A stretch of DNA of 64,000 nucleotides from Candidatus Kryptonium thompsonii. Lineage in GTDB: Bacteria > Bacteroidota > Ignavibacteria > Kryptoniales > Kryptoniaceae. The stretch covers positions 62,001-126,000 of the forward strand of contig LDXX01000005.1 in NCBI GenBank assembly GCA_001442925.1, read 5' to 3'. The notes under the pieces are model-generated. The model was not told the DNA's origin. It saw only the letters and a program-made list of their open reading frames with translations, and made no database searches. A program made the position numbers and the translations under genes. The first letter of the stretch is position 1. Every line of letters begins with the position of its first letter. Below, one piece after another: positions 25,835 through 34,867 of this stretch.

Positions 25835-27340
25835 TTATTGAATTTTTAAACCAACAAATCTATTACCAGCCGAACTTCTAAGTCTCAAAAGTATAACCTC
25901 CCCTGACTTACGGCTCTGGATTATCTTTTTCAAGTCATCCACATTACGAACCGGCTTTCTATCGGCTTCGATAATTATATCATTTTCTCTAATCCCCTTA
26001 TCGTAAGCTTCCGAAAATGGCTCAACCTTTGTGATGATAACACCGTTTTTGACTTTATACTTACTTCTCGCCTCCTCGTCAAGATTTGCCACCGTTAACC
26101 CAAGTTTTTCAAAACTGACAACCCCAGGTTCAATTTCTTTTGCCGGTGGTTCCACATCTTTAGCCTCAGCTACCTCTTCTTCCTCTTTCCTCGGCTTCAA
26201 TGTGGCTGTTAGTTCTATTGTCTTACCTTCGCGATAAATTTTCAACTTAACCTTATCCCCCGGTCTCTTCCGAGCGATGATCTCCTGAAGCTCACCAGGT
26301 CTGTTTACTTCTTTACCCTCGCATTCAAGTATGACATCACCGGCCTTAATCCCAGCTTCTTCAGCTGCACTACCCGATATAACATCCTGAACCAAAATTC
26401 CCCGTGGTTTATCAAGACCAAGTCCTTTTGCGGTTGACTCATCTAACTGGGAAATTTGCACACCAAGAACTCCACGCCTTACCTTTCCATATTTGATTAT
26501 ATCCTCCGCCACCTTTCTTGCAAGATTTATAGGAATAGCAAAACCATACCCTTGATAATACCCAGTCCTTGAAGCTATCGCCGTGTTTATGCCAACAACT
26601 TCACCATTCAAGTTAACAAGGGGACCACCGCTGTTGCCTGGGTTAATCGCTGCGTCGGTTTGTATAAAGTTTTCAACTCCATAAGAGTCCCTGATTATCC
26701 CTATATTGCGACTCAATGCGCTCACAATTCCAGCAGTGACAGTAAGATTTAAACCAAGTGGATTACCAATAGCAAGAACCCACTGGCCAACCTGCAATTC
26801 GTCGGAATTACCAAACCGAGCAACAGGTAAATCATTAGCCTCAATTTTTACCACTGCAAGATCAGTTAATTTATCCCTGCCAATGAGTTTGCCTCTAAAT
26901 TCTCTCCCATCCCAAAGCGTAACCGTTATGCTCCCCTTTTCTCCACCTTCAACGACATGATTATTCGTGAGGATATAACCATCCTTCGTTATAATAACTC
27001 CAGAACCCATCCCCTCTTGAGGTCTTGGTTCAGGAATTTTAAATTCAAAATCAGGCCCAAAGAAATGAAAGAAATCAAATGGACGCGCTCCACCTTCACT
27101 CTTTGAAACAACCTTAATCGAAACAACCGTCGGAACAACTTCCTTTGCTACTTGAACAAAAGCATTTTGAGTTGAAAGTATATCAAATCTTGTATTCGTT
27201 GGTTTGTCCTGTGAACCAATAATTGGAACATCAAGCGCCGAGGTTGGTTTCACTGCGTTAAATCCAGATGTAAGTATAACCCCAAATAATATACCTGCAA
27301 GTACAAGTGCAATCGCTCCAACTACCTGTTTCTTTGTCAT
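25835..27340 (-). CDS. htrA: HtrA/DegP-family periplasmic serine protease, Do type
   Basis: A membrane-anchored or exported protease for quality control of envelope proteins. N-terminal hydrophobic segment (8-27), trypsin-like domain with H128 (TNNHVV), D160 (LTDLAVVK) and S237 (GNSGGP), then two PDZ domains (about 275-380 and 405-495). An acidic spacer (EEEEVAEAKDVEPPAKEIEP) lies between them. GGAGG sits upstream of the ATG. It ends at a clear terminator and looks monocistronic. Confidence 0.94.
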   Translation of the reverse strand: MTKKQVVGAIALVLAGILFGVILTSGFNAVKPTSALDVPIIGSQDKPTNTRFDILSTQNAFVQVAKEVVPTVVSIKVVSKSEGGARPFDFFHFFGPDFEFKIPEPRPQEGMGSGVIITKDGYILTNNHVVEGGEKGSITVTLWDGREFRGKLIGRDKLTDLAVVKIEANDLPVARFGNSDELQVGQWVLAIGNPLGLNLTVTAGIVSALSRNIGIIRDSYGVENFIQTDAAINPGNSGGPLVNLNGEVVGINTAIASRTGYYQGYGFAIPINLARKVAEDIIKYGKVRRGVLGVQISQLDESTAKGLGLDKPRGILVQDVISGSAAEEAGIKAGDVILECEGKEVNRPGELQEIIARKRPGDKVKLKIYREGKTIELTATLKPRKEEEEVAEAKDVEPPAKEIEPGVVSFEKLGLTVANLDEEARSKYKVKNGVIITKVEPFSEAYDKGIRENDIIIEADRKPVRNVDDLKKIIQSRKSGEVILLRLRSSAGNRFVGLKIQ

Positions 27341-27430
27341 GGTTAGTCTGCCTCCAAAAGATTTTTTGTTTTTTATTGATTGTTTTTCAAAAACAAAATA
27401 ACAACCTTTCGCCTCATTTAGTTCTACCTT

Positions 27431-28192
27431 TTATAATTTATAATAAACCTCAACCGATTTCAAGTTAACCAATTCGCCAAAATGCTTAGACATATACTCC
27501 ATAAGTAAGTTGTGTATTTCATTATTTATATTACTTTGGATTTTCAAATTTGTTACATTTTCAATCTTCGCCTTTTCCAACCAAGCCAAACTCTTAAAAG
27601 TTGCAACAGAGTAATCGCTTGCTTTCATACTGGAACTACACTTAGAACACATAAAACCGCCCCTATCGCTCAGAAAAACTACCTTTTTTGATAAATTTTC
27701 ATCACTGAATTTTTCCCCGCAGGAGATACACGAAGTGAAATTAATTTTAAAACCACTTACATCCAGCAGATGGATGATGAAAAACCATAGAAAATTCACC
27801 TCATTTTTTTCAGCCTCATTTAGCTTTTCAAGTGTATTGACGAGCAGATTAAATATTCTTAGATTTTCTTCTTCGAATTTCATAAGCTTATAAACAAGCT
27901 CACATATTGAAAGGCCAAGTATCATTTTATTATAGTCGGAATAGAGACTCAAAAATGGTTTTATTAGATCTGCTTGTGAAAGAAACTGAACTTCTCTTGT
28001 TTCTTTTTTGTAAAGAACTGCAAGGATATACGACATCGGTTCAAGCGATGCACCAAATTTGCTTGTTGTAAGCATTGCCCCTTTTGCGACTGCGTTTATC
28101 TTTCCGAACTTTTTTGTATACAGAGTTACGATCTTGCTGGTTTCTCTATATTTCACAGCCTTTAACACAACCGCTTCCGTCTTGGTTAACAT
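27431..28192 (-). CDS. recO: DNA repair protein RecO
   Basis: RecO loads RecA on SSB-covered DNA with RecR in the RecF pathway. An N-terminal OB fold (KTEAVVLKAVKYRETSKIVTL, KINAVAKGA) is followed by a helical domain and a zinc finger with CISCG (about residue 160) and CSKC (about 185). 253 residues is typical. It abuts mtnA with no gap. Confidence 0.92.
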   Translation of the reverse strand: MLTKTEAVVLKAVKYRETSKIVTLYTKKFGKINAVAKGAMLTTSKFGASLEPMSYILAVLYKKETREVQFLSQADLIKPFLSLYSDYNKMILGLSICELVYKLMKFEEENLRIFNLLVNTLEKLNEAEKNEVNFLWFFIIHLLDVSGFKINFTSCISCGEKFSDENLSKKVVFLSDRGGFMCSKCSSSMKASDYSVATFKSLAWLEKAKIENVTNLKIQSNINNEIHNLLMEYMSKHFGELVNLKSVEVYYKL

Positions 28193-29254
28193 TTAATCGC
28201 GGGCATAAATTTTTCTTTTGATTTTTTGAAGGTTTTCCTCAAAAGGTGGATAAATTATACCCACTTCTGTTACGATCGCTGTTATTAAACTATTTGGGGT
28301 AACATCAAAAGCTGGAGAAAATGTCTTAACACCAGCTGGCGCTATCCTTTGCCCCATTATTTCAACTATCTCCTCCGAGCCCCTCTCTTCAATTGGAATT
28401 TCATCTCCCGTTTTTATATTAAAATCAATTGACGATGTTGGGCAAGCAACGTAAAACGGTATGTTATGATATCTTGCAATTATTGCGAGATTATAAGTCC
28501 CAATTTTATTTGCGGTATCACCATTTAACGCAACTCTATCCGCACCGACAATTACGCAATCAACCTTTCCAAGTTTCATAAGATAAGCTGCCATATTATC
28601 GGTTATTAAGATCGTTTCGATTCCCCTTTGCATCAATTCCCATGTCGTAAGGCGAGCACCTTGAAGAAGTGGTCTTGTCTCGTCAACATAAACTTTTATC
28701 TTTTTCCCTTGTTCAAAAGCCGTATAAATAATCCCAAGCGCAGTTCCATAATCGCCAGTTGCAAGCCAACCTGTGTTGCAATGGGTCAATATGTTTGCTT
28801 CATCAGGGATAAGCTTTGAACCATGTAAACCAATTTGCCTACACATTTGAATGTCCTCGTTTTGAATGGCAAGGGCTTCAGCAAGCAATTTCTTCTTTAA
28901 CTCAACTAATTCAAGATGTAAATTTTCATAAAAAACTTTTTTCATCCTCTCAATCGCCCAAAACAAATTCACGGCGGTTGGCCTCGTCTTTGCAAATACA
29001 TCGCAAACATTTTGGAAAGCAACTTTCAAATTCTCCTTGTCATCATCTTCGAAATTCTTCACACCAAGATAAATTCCAAATCCAGCAGCAATGCCAATAG
29101 CAGGAGCACCCCGAATCTTTAATTTTTTTATCGCATCAGCTACAATTTTATAATCATCGGTTTCGATCAAATCAAGCTCGTTCGGCAGTTTCGTTTGATC
29201 AATAAATCTAACTTTATCCCCAACCCAATCTATAGAGCGCAATCTTGAGCTCAT
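28193..29254 (-). CDS. mtnA: S-methyl-5-thioribose-1-phosphate isomerase
   Basis: Isomerises methylthioribose-1-phosphate to methylthioribulose-1-phosphate in methionine salvage, or acts on 5-deoxyribose-1-phosphate in related pathways. The catalytic Cys is in LTHCNTG and the Asp in GADRVALNGDTANKIGTY; the start SSRLRSIDWVGDKVRFIDQ is the standard N terminus. I use the ATG at 29254, not 29302, because family members begin here and the longer version would cover the tRNA promoter at 29261-29289. No other methionine-salvage gene is in the window. Polyamine metabolism elsewhere in the window would yield its upstream substrate if spermidine is made. Confidence 0.92.
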   Translation of the reverse strand: MSSRLRSIDWVGDKVRFIDQTKLPNELDLIETDDYKIVADAIKKLKIRGAPAIGIAAGFGIYLGVKNFEDDDKENLKVAFQNVCDVFAKTRPTAVNLFWAIERMKKVFYENLHLELVELKKKLLAEALAIQNEDIQMCRQIGLHGSKLIPDEANILTHCNTGWLATGDYGTALGIIYTAFEQGKKIKVYVDETRPLLQGARLTTWELMQRGIETILITDNMAAYLMKLGKVDCVIVGADRVALNGDTANKIGTYNLAIIARYHNIPFYVACPTSSIDFNIKTGDEIPIEERGSEEIVEIMGQRIAPAGVKTFSPAFDVTPNSLITAIVTEVGIIYPPFEENLQKIKRKIYARD

Positions 29255-29260
29255 TTTTTC

Positions 29261-29289
29261 TTGACTTTTTTGTTCCAATTTTTTAAATT
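29261..29289 (+). promoter_or_regulatory. Sigma-70 promoter of the CAU tRNA
   Basis: TTGACT (29261-29266), 17 bp, TAAATT (29284-29289), 14 bases before the tRNA. It occupies the short space between mtnA and the tRNA. Confidence 0.65.
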
Positions 29290-29303
29290 TATAACGAACC
29301 AAA

Positions 29304-29377
29304 GGGCCCTTAGCTCAGTTGGTCAGAGCAGCTGACTCATAATCAGCGGGTCGGAGGTTCGAGTCCTCCAGGGCCCA
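29304..29377 (+). tRNA. tRNA with CAU anticodon (Ile2 or elongator Met)
   Basis: A full cloverleaf of 74 bases: acceptor GGGCCCT/AGGGCCC, D-arm GCTC/GAGC, anticodon stem GCTGA/TCAGC with loop CTCATAA (anticodon CAT), T-arm GGAGG/CCTCC with TTCGAGT, discriminator A. CCA is not encoded. The acceptor and TTAGCTCAGTTGG start resemble lysidine-modified tRNA-Ile2 (as E. coli ileX) more than elongator Met, but the identity should be left open. Confidence 0.92.
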
Positions 29378-29384
29378 CAAAATT

Positions 29385-31631
29385 TTATATAACCTCCATA
29401 ATTCGCCTGATCGCATTATAATATAAATCAGCCACCTTCTCTATCTCAAGATCAATCCAATCGTTTATTTTTATCCTTTTTCCCTCACTTACAACACCAA
29501 TCACAGCGTAAGGAATTTCATTTTTAAAGCAAATCTCTTCAAACTTTTTTAAATTTCCTTCCTCAACAGTGACTATTATTCTCGATTGCCCCTCCCCAAA
29601 CAGCAGAAAATCCGGGCGAATATCATCTTTAAGTTCAACTTCGCATCCAAGAAGGTTTTCCTTATCAATCATACAGCATTCAGCAAGCGCAACCGCAATT
29701 CCACCATCGGATACATCATGAGCTGATTTTATCAATCCAAGCCGTATCCCATCAAGACAAGTTCTCTGAACGCGCTTTTCAAGATCGAGATCAATCCCTG
29801 GGGCATCGCCTAAAACTTTGTTATAAATTCGCGCGAGATATTCGCTTCCACCAATTTCATCGGTGTTTCTACCAAGAAGAACTATCAAATCACCTGGGGA
29901 TTTAAAATTCGCGGTCGTGATATATTTCAAATCATCAATTATTCCAAGCATTCCGATAACTGGCGTTGGATAAACTGCTCCATCTGGACTTTCATTGTAA
30001 AAACTAACATTTCCACCTGTTACAGGTGTATTAAAAAATCTGCAAGCATCTCCCATTCCGCGAACTGCTTCCTTAAATTGCCAGAAAATCTCAGGCTTGT
30101 ACGGATTTCCAAAATTCAAACAATTTGTAATCGCAACAGGCTCCGCCCCTGTGCAAACCACATTCCTTGCCGACTCAGCTACAGCTATCATTGCACCTCT
30201 GTAAGGATTAAGATAAACATATCTTGCATTACAATCAGTTTTAACTGAAATCGCTTTGTTCGTCCCCTTTATCCTTATAACAGCCGCATCCCCACCTGGT
30301 AAAACAACCGTATTCGTTCCCACCATTGTGTCATATTGTTGATAAACCCATTCTTTACTTGCGATATTTGGCGAAGAAATTAACTTTAAAAATGCTTCGT
30401 TTAAATCATCAGGCTTTGGAATTTCGTAAGGGTTAATTTTTCTAACTTCGGTTAAATATTCCGGTTCTTTAGCCTCCCTATAATAAACAGGTGCACCTCC
30501 TCCAACAACAAGCGAATCAGCAGGGATATCCACAACCAATTTCCCATCTTTTTTAATCTTTAGCATTCCATCATCCGTGACATAACCTATAACGACAGCA
30601 TTCAAATCCCATTTTTTGAAAATTTCAATTATTTTATCCTCGAATCCTTTTTTCACTACCATCAACATTCTCTCTTGCGACTCAGAAAGTAAAATTTCAT
30701 ATGCGCTCATCCCCTTTTCACGAACCGGGACAAGATCAAGGTCTATTGCCATTCCGCTTTTCCCACGAGCGCTCATCTCACTTGTAGAGCATGTTATTCC
30801 AGCTGCGCCCATATCTTGAATTCCCACTACATAACCTGTTTTTATCGCTTCAAGCGTCGCCTCAAGAAGAAGTTTTTCAGTAAATGGATCCCCAACTTGA
30901 ACTGAGGGTCTTTTTGATTCCGATTCCTCACTTATTTCTTCAGAAGCAAATGTTGCACCGTGAATTCCATCCCTCCCTGTGCTTGACCCAACTATTAAAA
31001 CAGGATTACCCTTGCCTTTTGCGACTGCGCGAACTATCTCATCATGCTTTACGATTCCGACTGCCATCGCATTCACAAGCGGATTTTGGGTATAACTTTT
31101 GTCAAAATAAACTTCTCCAGCAACCGTCGGGCATCCGAAGCTATTTCCATAATCAGCGATGCCTCTCACAACGCCGTTGAAAAGATATTTAACCCTTGGC
31201 TCGGTCAAATCCCCAAATCTTAAAGAATCAAGAATAGCAATCGGTCTTGCACCCATTGTGAAGATATCTCTCAGAATCCCTCCAACACCAGTTGCAGCAC
31301 CTTGGTATGGTTCAATTGCAGATGGATGATTATGTGATTCAATTTTAAAAGCCACTGCAAGCCCATCGCCTATGTCGACAAGTCCAGCGTTTTCTTCCCC
31401 AGCTGAGACGAGCAATCTACCACCGCTTCTTGGCAAAGTTTTTAACACCGCGATTGAGTTCTTATAACTACAATGCTCACTCCACATCACGCTAAACATC
31501 CCGAGCTCTTCAAATGTAGGTTCCCTTCCAATAAGTTCAATTATTCTATCATACTCTTCCGATGTCAAACCAAGTTCAATCGCGAGCTCACGCATTGACT
31601 TCACAGACTCAACCTGTGCTTTATAGCTCAT
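29385..31631 (-). CDS. purL: Phosphoribosylformylglycinamidine synthase subunit PurL
   Basis: The small-type (748-residue) PurL that works with PurS and PurQ to make FGAM from FGAR, glutamine and ATP. N-terminal [20 protein letters not shown], then [31 protein letters not shown] and two AIRS-like halves ([40 protein letters not shown]). PurS is encoded at 7168-7425. It follows a small zinc-ribbon protein by 2 bases, in a run starting at galT. Confidence 0.95.
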   Translation of the reverse strand: MSYKAQVESVKSMRELAIELGLTSEEYDRIIELIGREPTFEELGMFSVMWSEHCSYKNSIAVLKTLPRSGGRLLVSAGEENAGLVDIGDGLAVAFKIESHNHPSAIEPYQGAATGVGGILRDIFTMGARPIAILDSLRFGDLTEPRVKYLFNGVVRGIADYGNSFGCPTVAGEVYFDKSYTQNPLVNAMAVGIVKHDEIVRAVAKGKGNPVLIVGSSTGRDGIHGATFASEEISEESESKRPSVQVGDPFTEKLLLEATLEAIKTGYVVGIQDMGAAGITCSTSEMSARGKSGMAIDLDLVPVREKGMSAYEILLSESQERMLMVVKKGFEDKIIEIFKKWDLNAVVIGYVTDDGMLKIKKDGKLVVDIPADSLVVGGGAPVYYREAKEPEYLTEVRKINPYEIPKPDDLNEAFLKLISSPNIASKEWVYQQYDTMVGTNTVVLPGGDAAVIRIKGTNKAISVKTDCNARYVYLNPYRGAMIAVAESARNVVCTGAEPVAITNCLNFGNPYKPEIFWQFKEAVRGMGDACRFFNTPVTGGNVSFYNESPDGAVYPTPVIGMLGIIDDLKYITTANFKSPGDLIVLLGRNTDEIGGSEYLARIYNKVLGDAPGIDLDLEKRVQRTCLDGIRLGLIKSAHDVSDGGIAVALAECCMIDKENLLGCEVELKDDIRPDFLLFGEGQSRIIVTVEEGNLKKFEEICFKNEIPYAVIGVVSEGKRIKINDWIDLEIEKVADLYYNAIRRIMEVI

Positions 31632-31633
31632 TG

Positions 31634-31954
31634 TTATTTTTGCAACATTTCTTTTACAATCGGAGCAAGCGCTGTGCCAATTTTCTCAAAGTAAAAGTAT
31701 GCTAAAACCAACAAAACAAAAACAAAAAATAAGAAAAAATAAACTTCCCATTTCGCAATCTTCCTTCGCCTTTCCGTTTTGCCGAAAAGTTTCTCAACCC
31801 ACCCTATATATCTAAACCCCCTCCAACCACAATCACTGCATCTATAAATTTTATAGGGCAAAAGAAATTTAACAGCTCTTTCATAAAAATTTCTCGACCT
31901 TGACCTATGCAATGTTCCTATTTTACCACAATGCGGACATACCTCAAGGCGCAT
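31634..31954 (-). CDS. Small zinc-ribbon membrane protein
   Basis: Unrecognised 106-residue protein. An N-terminal zinc ribbon (CPHCG near residue 6 and CSDCGWRG near 39) enclosing a basic segment is followed by one membrane helix (about 72-92, [19 protein letters not shown]). It is packed without spacing between galT and purL (1-2 bases each side), so it is translated with them, but neither neighbour suggests a role. The zinc ribbon faces the cytoplasm if the positive-inside rule holds. Confidence 0.75.
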   Translation of the reverse strand: MRLEVCPHCGKIGTLHRSRSRNFYERAVKFLLPYKIYRCSDCGWRGFRYIGWVEKLFGKTERRRKIAKWEVYFFLFFVFVLLVLAYFYFEKIGTALAPIVKEMLQK

Positions 31955-32956
31955 TTAATTTTCACCTTTATTTATTTTTAAAAATTTTGCTGTTTCCTCC
32001 GGTAAAGCTGTCGTTATATAAATTCCCGAGCCAAGTTCAAAACCAGCCGGAATTGTAAGGCGAGGCAAGATTTGAATATACCAATGATAAAACTCCTCGT
32101 TTGCATCTTTGAATGGCGAAGAATGGATCACATAGTTATAATCTGGATTGTTAAGTTTTTCATATAGTTGTTTTAAAACCAAACGGACAACCTTTGCTGT
32201 TTTACATGCTTCATCATAACTTATATTCGCAAAGCAAGCATTGTGTTTTTTCGGCATAACCCAGGTCTCAAATGGCGAAATAGAAGCAAAAGGTTCAATC
32301 ACTATAAAATCTTCATCTTCATAAACAACCCTTTCACCGGAGTACGCTTCAATTTTAATCATATCACAAAAGACACAACTGCCATGGTCATCATAATATC
32401 TCGTCGCTTCCTCTAGCAAATGTCTAATATGCGTTGGAACAATCGGGCTAATTACAACTTGCGAATGTGGATGTTCAAGCGAGGTTCCGGCTCTTTTGCC
32501 ATTATTTCTGAAGATTATCACAACATTTAGATTTTCATAAGCCATAAAATCTTTGTAAAGTTTGAGATACACCTTGAAAATTTCACAAACCTCTTCAAAT
32601 TCCATCGTTGCAATTGTTAAGTTATGCTTCGGAGATTCAATTATGACATAATGAAATCCATAACCCGTGATCCTTCTGAAAAATTGATATTTCGTCTCCC
32701 TTTTTAAATCAACATTTGGGACAAGGGCTGGATATTTATTGGGTATAACCCTTATATTCCATTTTCCATCTTTTTCAAGGGTTAAAATTGGAGGTGGGGT
32801 CATATGTTCATTCCCAGGGCAAAAAGGGCAACTGGGATCGAACTCAGGAAGTTGTTTAGATTCTTCTTTAACGAGAAAATCGTGAGGTCTTTTTGCTCGT
32901 TCCGTTGCAACGATGACCCAATTTTTTGTTGCCCTATTTTGTCTAAACTCAGGCAT
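31955..32956 (-). CDS. galT: Galactose-1-phosphate uridylyltransferase
   Basis: Transfers UMP between UDP-glucose and galactose-1-phosphate in the Leloir pathway. HIT-superfamily features: the catalytic HPHSQ motif (SLEHPHSQVV), zinc ligands CPFC (about 43) and CVFC (about 195), N-terminal RQNRATKNWVIVATERAKRP and C-terminal WYIQILPRL. Enzymes of this subfamily can also act as ADP-glucose phosphorylases or as other nucleotidyltransferases. No galK or galE is adjacent, so the substrate is likely but not certain. Confidence 0.85.
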   Translation of the reverse strand: MPEFRQNRATKNWVIVATERAKRPHDFLVKEESKQLPEFDPSCPFCPGNEHMTPPPILTLEKDGKWNIRVIPNKYPALVPNVDLKRETKYQFFRRITGYGFHYVIIESPKHNLTIATMEFEEVCEIFKVYLKLYKDFMAYENLNVVIIFRNNGKRAGTSLEHPHSQVVISPIVPTHIRHLLEEATRYYDDHGSCVFCDMIKIEAYSGERVVYEDEDFIVIEPFASISPFETWVMPKKHNACFANISYDEACKTAKVVRLVLKQLYEKLNNPDYNYVIHSSPFKDANEEFYHWYIQILPRLTIPAGFELGSGIYITTALPEETAKFLKINKGEN

Positions 32957-32988
32957 TTAGCTTAAGTTTGATTTCGCTTTGTGTTCAA

Positions 32989-33017
32989 AATTTAAAAATA
33001 ATTCGCTTGTCTTCCAA
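32989..33017 (-). promoter_or_regulatory. Putative promoter of galT-purL run
   Basis: On the minus strand TTGGAA (33012-33017), 17 bp, TAAATT (32989-32994), 33 bases before galT. Weaker than the other promoters listed. Confidence 0.45.
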
Positions 33018-33035
33018 AAACTTTAATTTTCTAAC

Positions 33036-33134
33036 TTAAAAGATTTGTAAAAACACCATCATACCAACGGAAAAGAAAAGCAAAATCCCGTTCCATCCGT
33101 TTAAAACATTACGATTATTCCCAACCTGGAGCAT
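33036..33134 (-). CDS. Candidate 32-residue single-span membrane peptide
   Basis: In the otherwise empty 300-base gap upstream of galT, a minus-strand frame from ATG at 33134 to TAA encodes a polar N terminus (MLQVGNNRNVLNGWNG) and a hydrophobic segment of about 16 residues (ILLFFSVGMMVFLQIF). There is no Shine-Dalgarno, but TATAAA lies just upstream of the ATG. It could be a small membrane protein or chance. The rest of 33135-33261 holds nothing I recognise. Confidence 0.25.
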   Translation of the reverse strand: MLQVGNNRNVLNGWNGILLFFSVGMMVFLQIF

Positions 33135-33261
33135 ATTTTATAACCATATGCACACACAACTGCTAATGTTTATTTGATGAAATTGTAAATGGGTGAAATG
33201 ATTTTAAATGAATACTGGAAAATTTTTACCCTTAGACCTACGGGCGGGAATAAAAAATTAG

Positions 33262-33334
33262 CTCCGCGGGCAGGACTCGAACCTGCAACCCGCTGGTTAA
33301 CAGCCAGCTGCTCTGCCAATTGAGCTACCGCGGA
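33262..33334 (-). tRNA. tRNA-Asn (GTT)
   Basis: Cloverleaf of 73 bases on the minus strand: acceptor TCCGCGG/CCGCGGA, D-arm GCTC/GAGC, anticodon stem GCTGG/CCAGC with loop CTGTTAA (anticodon GTT), T-arm GCAGG/CCTGC with TTCGAGT, discriminator G. CCA is not encoded. A T-run follows closely. Confidence 0.95.
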
Positions 33335-33346
33335 AGGTTCGCTATA

Positions 33347-33375
33347 AATATAATATCAAAAATCGAAAAAATCAA
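33347..33375 (-). promoter_or_regulatory. Sigma-70 promoter of tRNA-Asn
   Basis: On the minus strand TTGATT (33370-33375), 17 bp, TATATT (33347-33352), 12 bases before the tRNA 5' end. Confidence 0.7.
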
Positions 33376-33428
33376 GAGTTAGCAAACATCCCACCCACCC
33401 CAGAAAAATATGACAAAAAGGTAAAGAT

Positions 33429-33457
33429 TTGATTTTAAGAAAGTCAAATTTTATATT
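33429..33457 (+). promoter_or_regulatory. Sigma-70 promoter of the agmatinase-lpt run
   Basis: TTGATT (33429-33434), 17 bp, TATATT (33452-33457). Transcription near 33464 leaves a short leader to the ATG at 33480 and excludes the in-frame upstream start at 33429. Confidence 0.7.
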
Positions 33458-33479
33458 TTCAAAAAAGCGAAGGAAAATC

Positions 33480-34394
33480 ATGAAAACATTGAAAAAGGAT
33501 AAAAACTTCCTATCTATCCCTGAAGAATTTTCAAATCTTGAAAGTTCAAAAATAGTAATTTTGCCTGTTCCATATGAACATACAACAAGCTATATAAAAG
33601 GCACGATTTTAGGTCCAGAAAAACTCCTTGAAGCATCTCACCAAGTTGAACTTTACGATGAGGAATTCAACCTTGAACTTTACCGAGAAGCTGGCATAGC
33701 GACACTTGAGCCGCTAAAGTTTACAAATTTAAAAGACGCAGATGCCGTTGAGGTGATATACAAAACCGTCCTTGAACTTTTAAACAAAGATAAATTCGTT
33801 GTTACAATCGGTGGCGAGCATACAGTAGCAATAGGCGCCATCAAAGCATATTCAGAAATTTATCCAAATTTAACAATTCTTCATTTCGATGCTCACTCTG
33901 ATCTCAGAGATGAATATGAAGGAAATAAATATAGCCACGCATCTGCTCTCGCCCGCGTTTATGAATTCAACAAAAACCTCGTTCAAGTTGGAATAAGGGC
34001 ACAAGATGCTGAAGAGGCAAAGTTCATAAAAGAAAACGGAATAAAAACATTTTACGCATGGGAGATAAAATCTGGCAAATATAACAGAAATGGAAAAACA
34101 TGGCAAGATGCGATCGTCTCTGAACTTGGAGAGCATGTTTATATAACATTTGATCTTGATTACTTTGATCCAAGCGTTATGCCAGCAGTTGGGACACCTG
34201 TTCCAAATGGTCTATATTGGGATGAAACCATTGAACTCCTTAAAAAAGTAAGCAAACAAAAGAATGTGGTTGGATTTGACATCGTCGAGCTCTGTCCATT
34301 GCCAGGGATTGAGTACCCAAACTTTACAGCTGCGTTTTTCACAAATAAACTTCTCAACATCATTTTCGCCAACAAAATTAATTCAAGCACTTGA
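33480..34394 (+). CDS. speB: Agmatinase / arginase-family ureohydrolase
   Basis: Likely hydrolyses agmatine to putrescine and urea. The manganese-site motifs are complete: GGEHTV, HFDAHSDLR, SHASALAR and TFDLDYFDPSVMP, with the agmatinase-type Asn-containing loop near the N terminus (VPYEHTTSYIKGT). 304 residues is typical. AAGGAAAATC precedes the ATG at 33480. With the PotABCD importer in the same window it points to active polyamine metabolism; an arginine decarboxylase is not seen here. Other ureohydrolases of the family act on guanidino acids, so the substrate is probable, not proven. Confidence 0.88.
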   Translation: MKTLKKDKNFLSIPEEFSNLESSKIVILPVPYEHTTSYIKGTILGPEKLLEASHQVELYDEEFNLELYREAGIATLEPLKFTNLKDADAVEVIYKTVLELLNKDKFVVTIGGEHTVAIGAIKAYSEIYPNLTILHFDAHSDLRDEYEGNKYSHASALARVYEFNKNLVQVGIRAQDAEEAKFIKENGIKTFYAWEIKSGKYNRNGKTWQDAIVSELGEHVYITFDLDYFDPSVMPAVGTPVPNGLYWDETIELLKKVSKQKNVVGFDIVELCPLPGIEYPNFTAAFFTNKLLNIIFANKINSST

Positions 34395-34867
34395 GCCAAA
34401 AAACTTACATAATAGATGGCTACAACCTAATTCACAAATCAACGAAATTGAGAGAAATCTTCCTTGAAAATCCACAACTTGCAAGAGAAACGCTCGTTTC
34501 AATCCTTTCCGATTTCTTTTCAACATTAAAAGATAAATGCATACTTGTATTTGATGGAAACCTTAACATACCTTCATCGTTATCAACCCCAAAAGTGAGA
34601 GTTATATTTTCAACGCCACCGAATAAAGCTGATGATGAAATTAAAAAAATTATAATGAGTAAAAACTTAAACGAAAGATCAAATTTCATCGTCGTTTCAT
34701 CTGATAACGAGATAATAAACTGTGCAAAAGCATGTGGCGCAAGCAGACTCTCATCAGAAGAATTTTTAAAAATCTTGAACTCACGGAGACAGAATTCAAA
34801 AATCAATGAGGAGAAACCTTTTGTTAAACTCACAGAAGAAGAAATCAAAAGAATGTTCGGAGAATGA
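34391..34867 (+). CDS. YacP-like NYN-domain RNase-type protein
   Basis: A PIN-like NYN domain protein related to YacP/Rae1, which in Bacillus cleaves mRNA at the ribosome. The start YIIDGYNLIHKS carries the first acidic residue, LVFDG the second and VVSSDNEII a third, all in a 158-residue protein. It begins at a TTG overlapping the stop of speB by 4 bases. The C terminus (FVKLTEEEIKRMFGE) matches the family's end. Confidence 0.8.
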   Translation: MSQKTYIIDGYNLIHKSTKLREIFLENPQLARETLVSILSDFFSTLKDKCILVFDGNLNIPSSLSTPKVRVIFSTPPNKADDEIKKIIMSKNLNERSNFIVVSSDNEIINCAKACGASRLSSEEFLKILNSRRQNSKINEEKPFVKLTEEEIKRMFGE

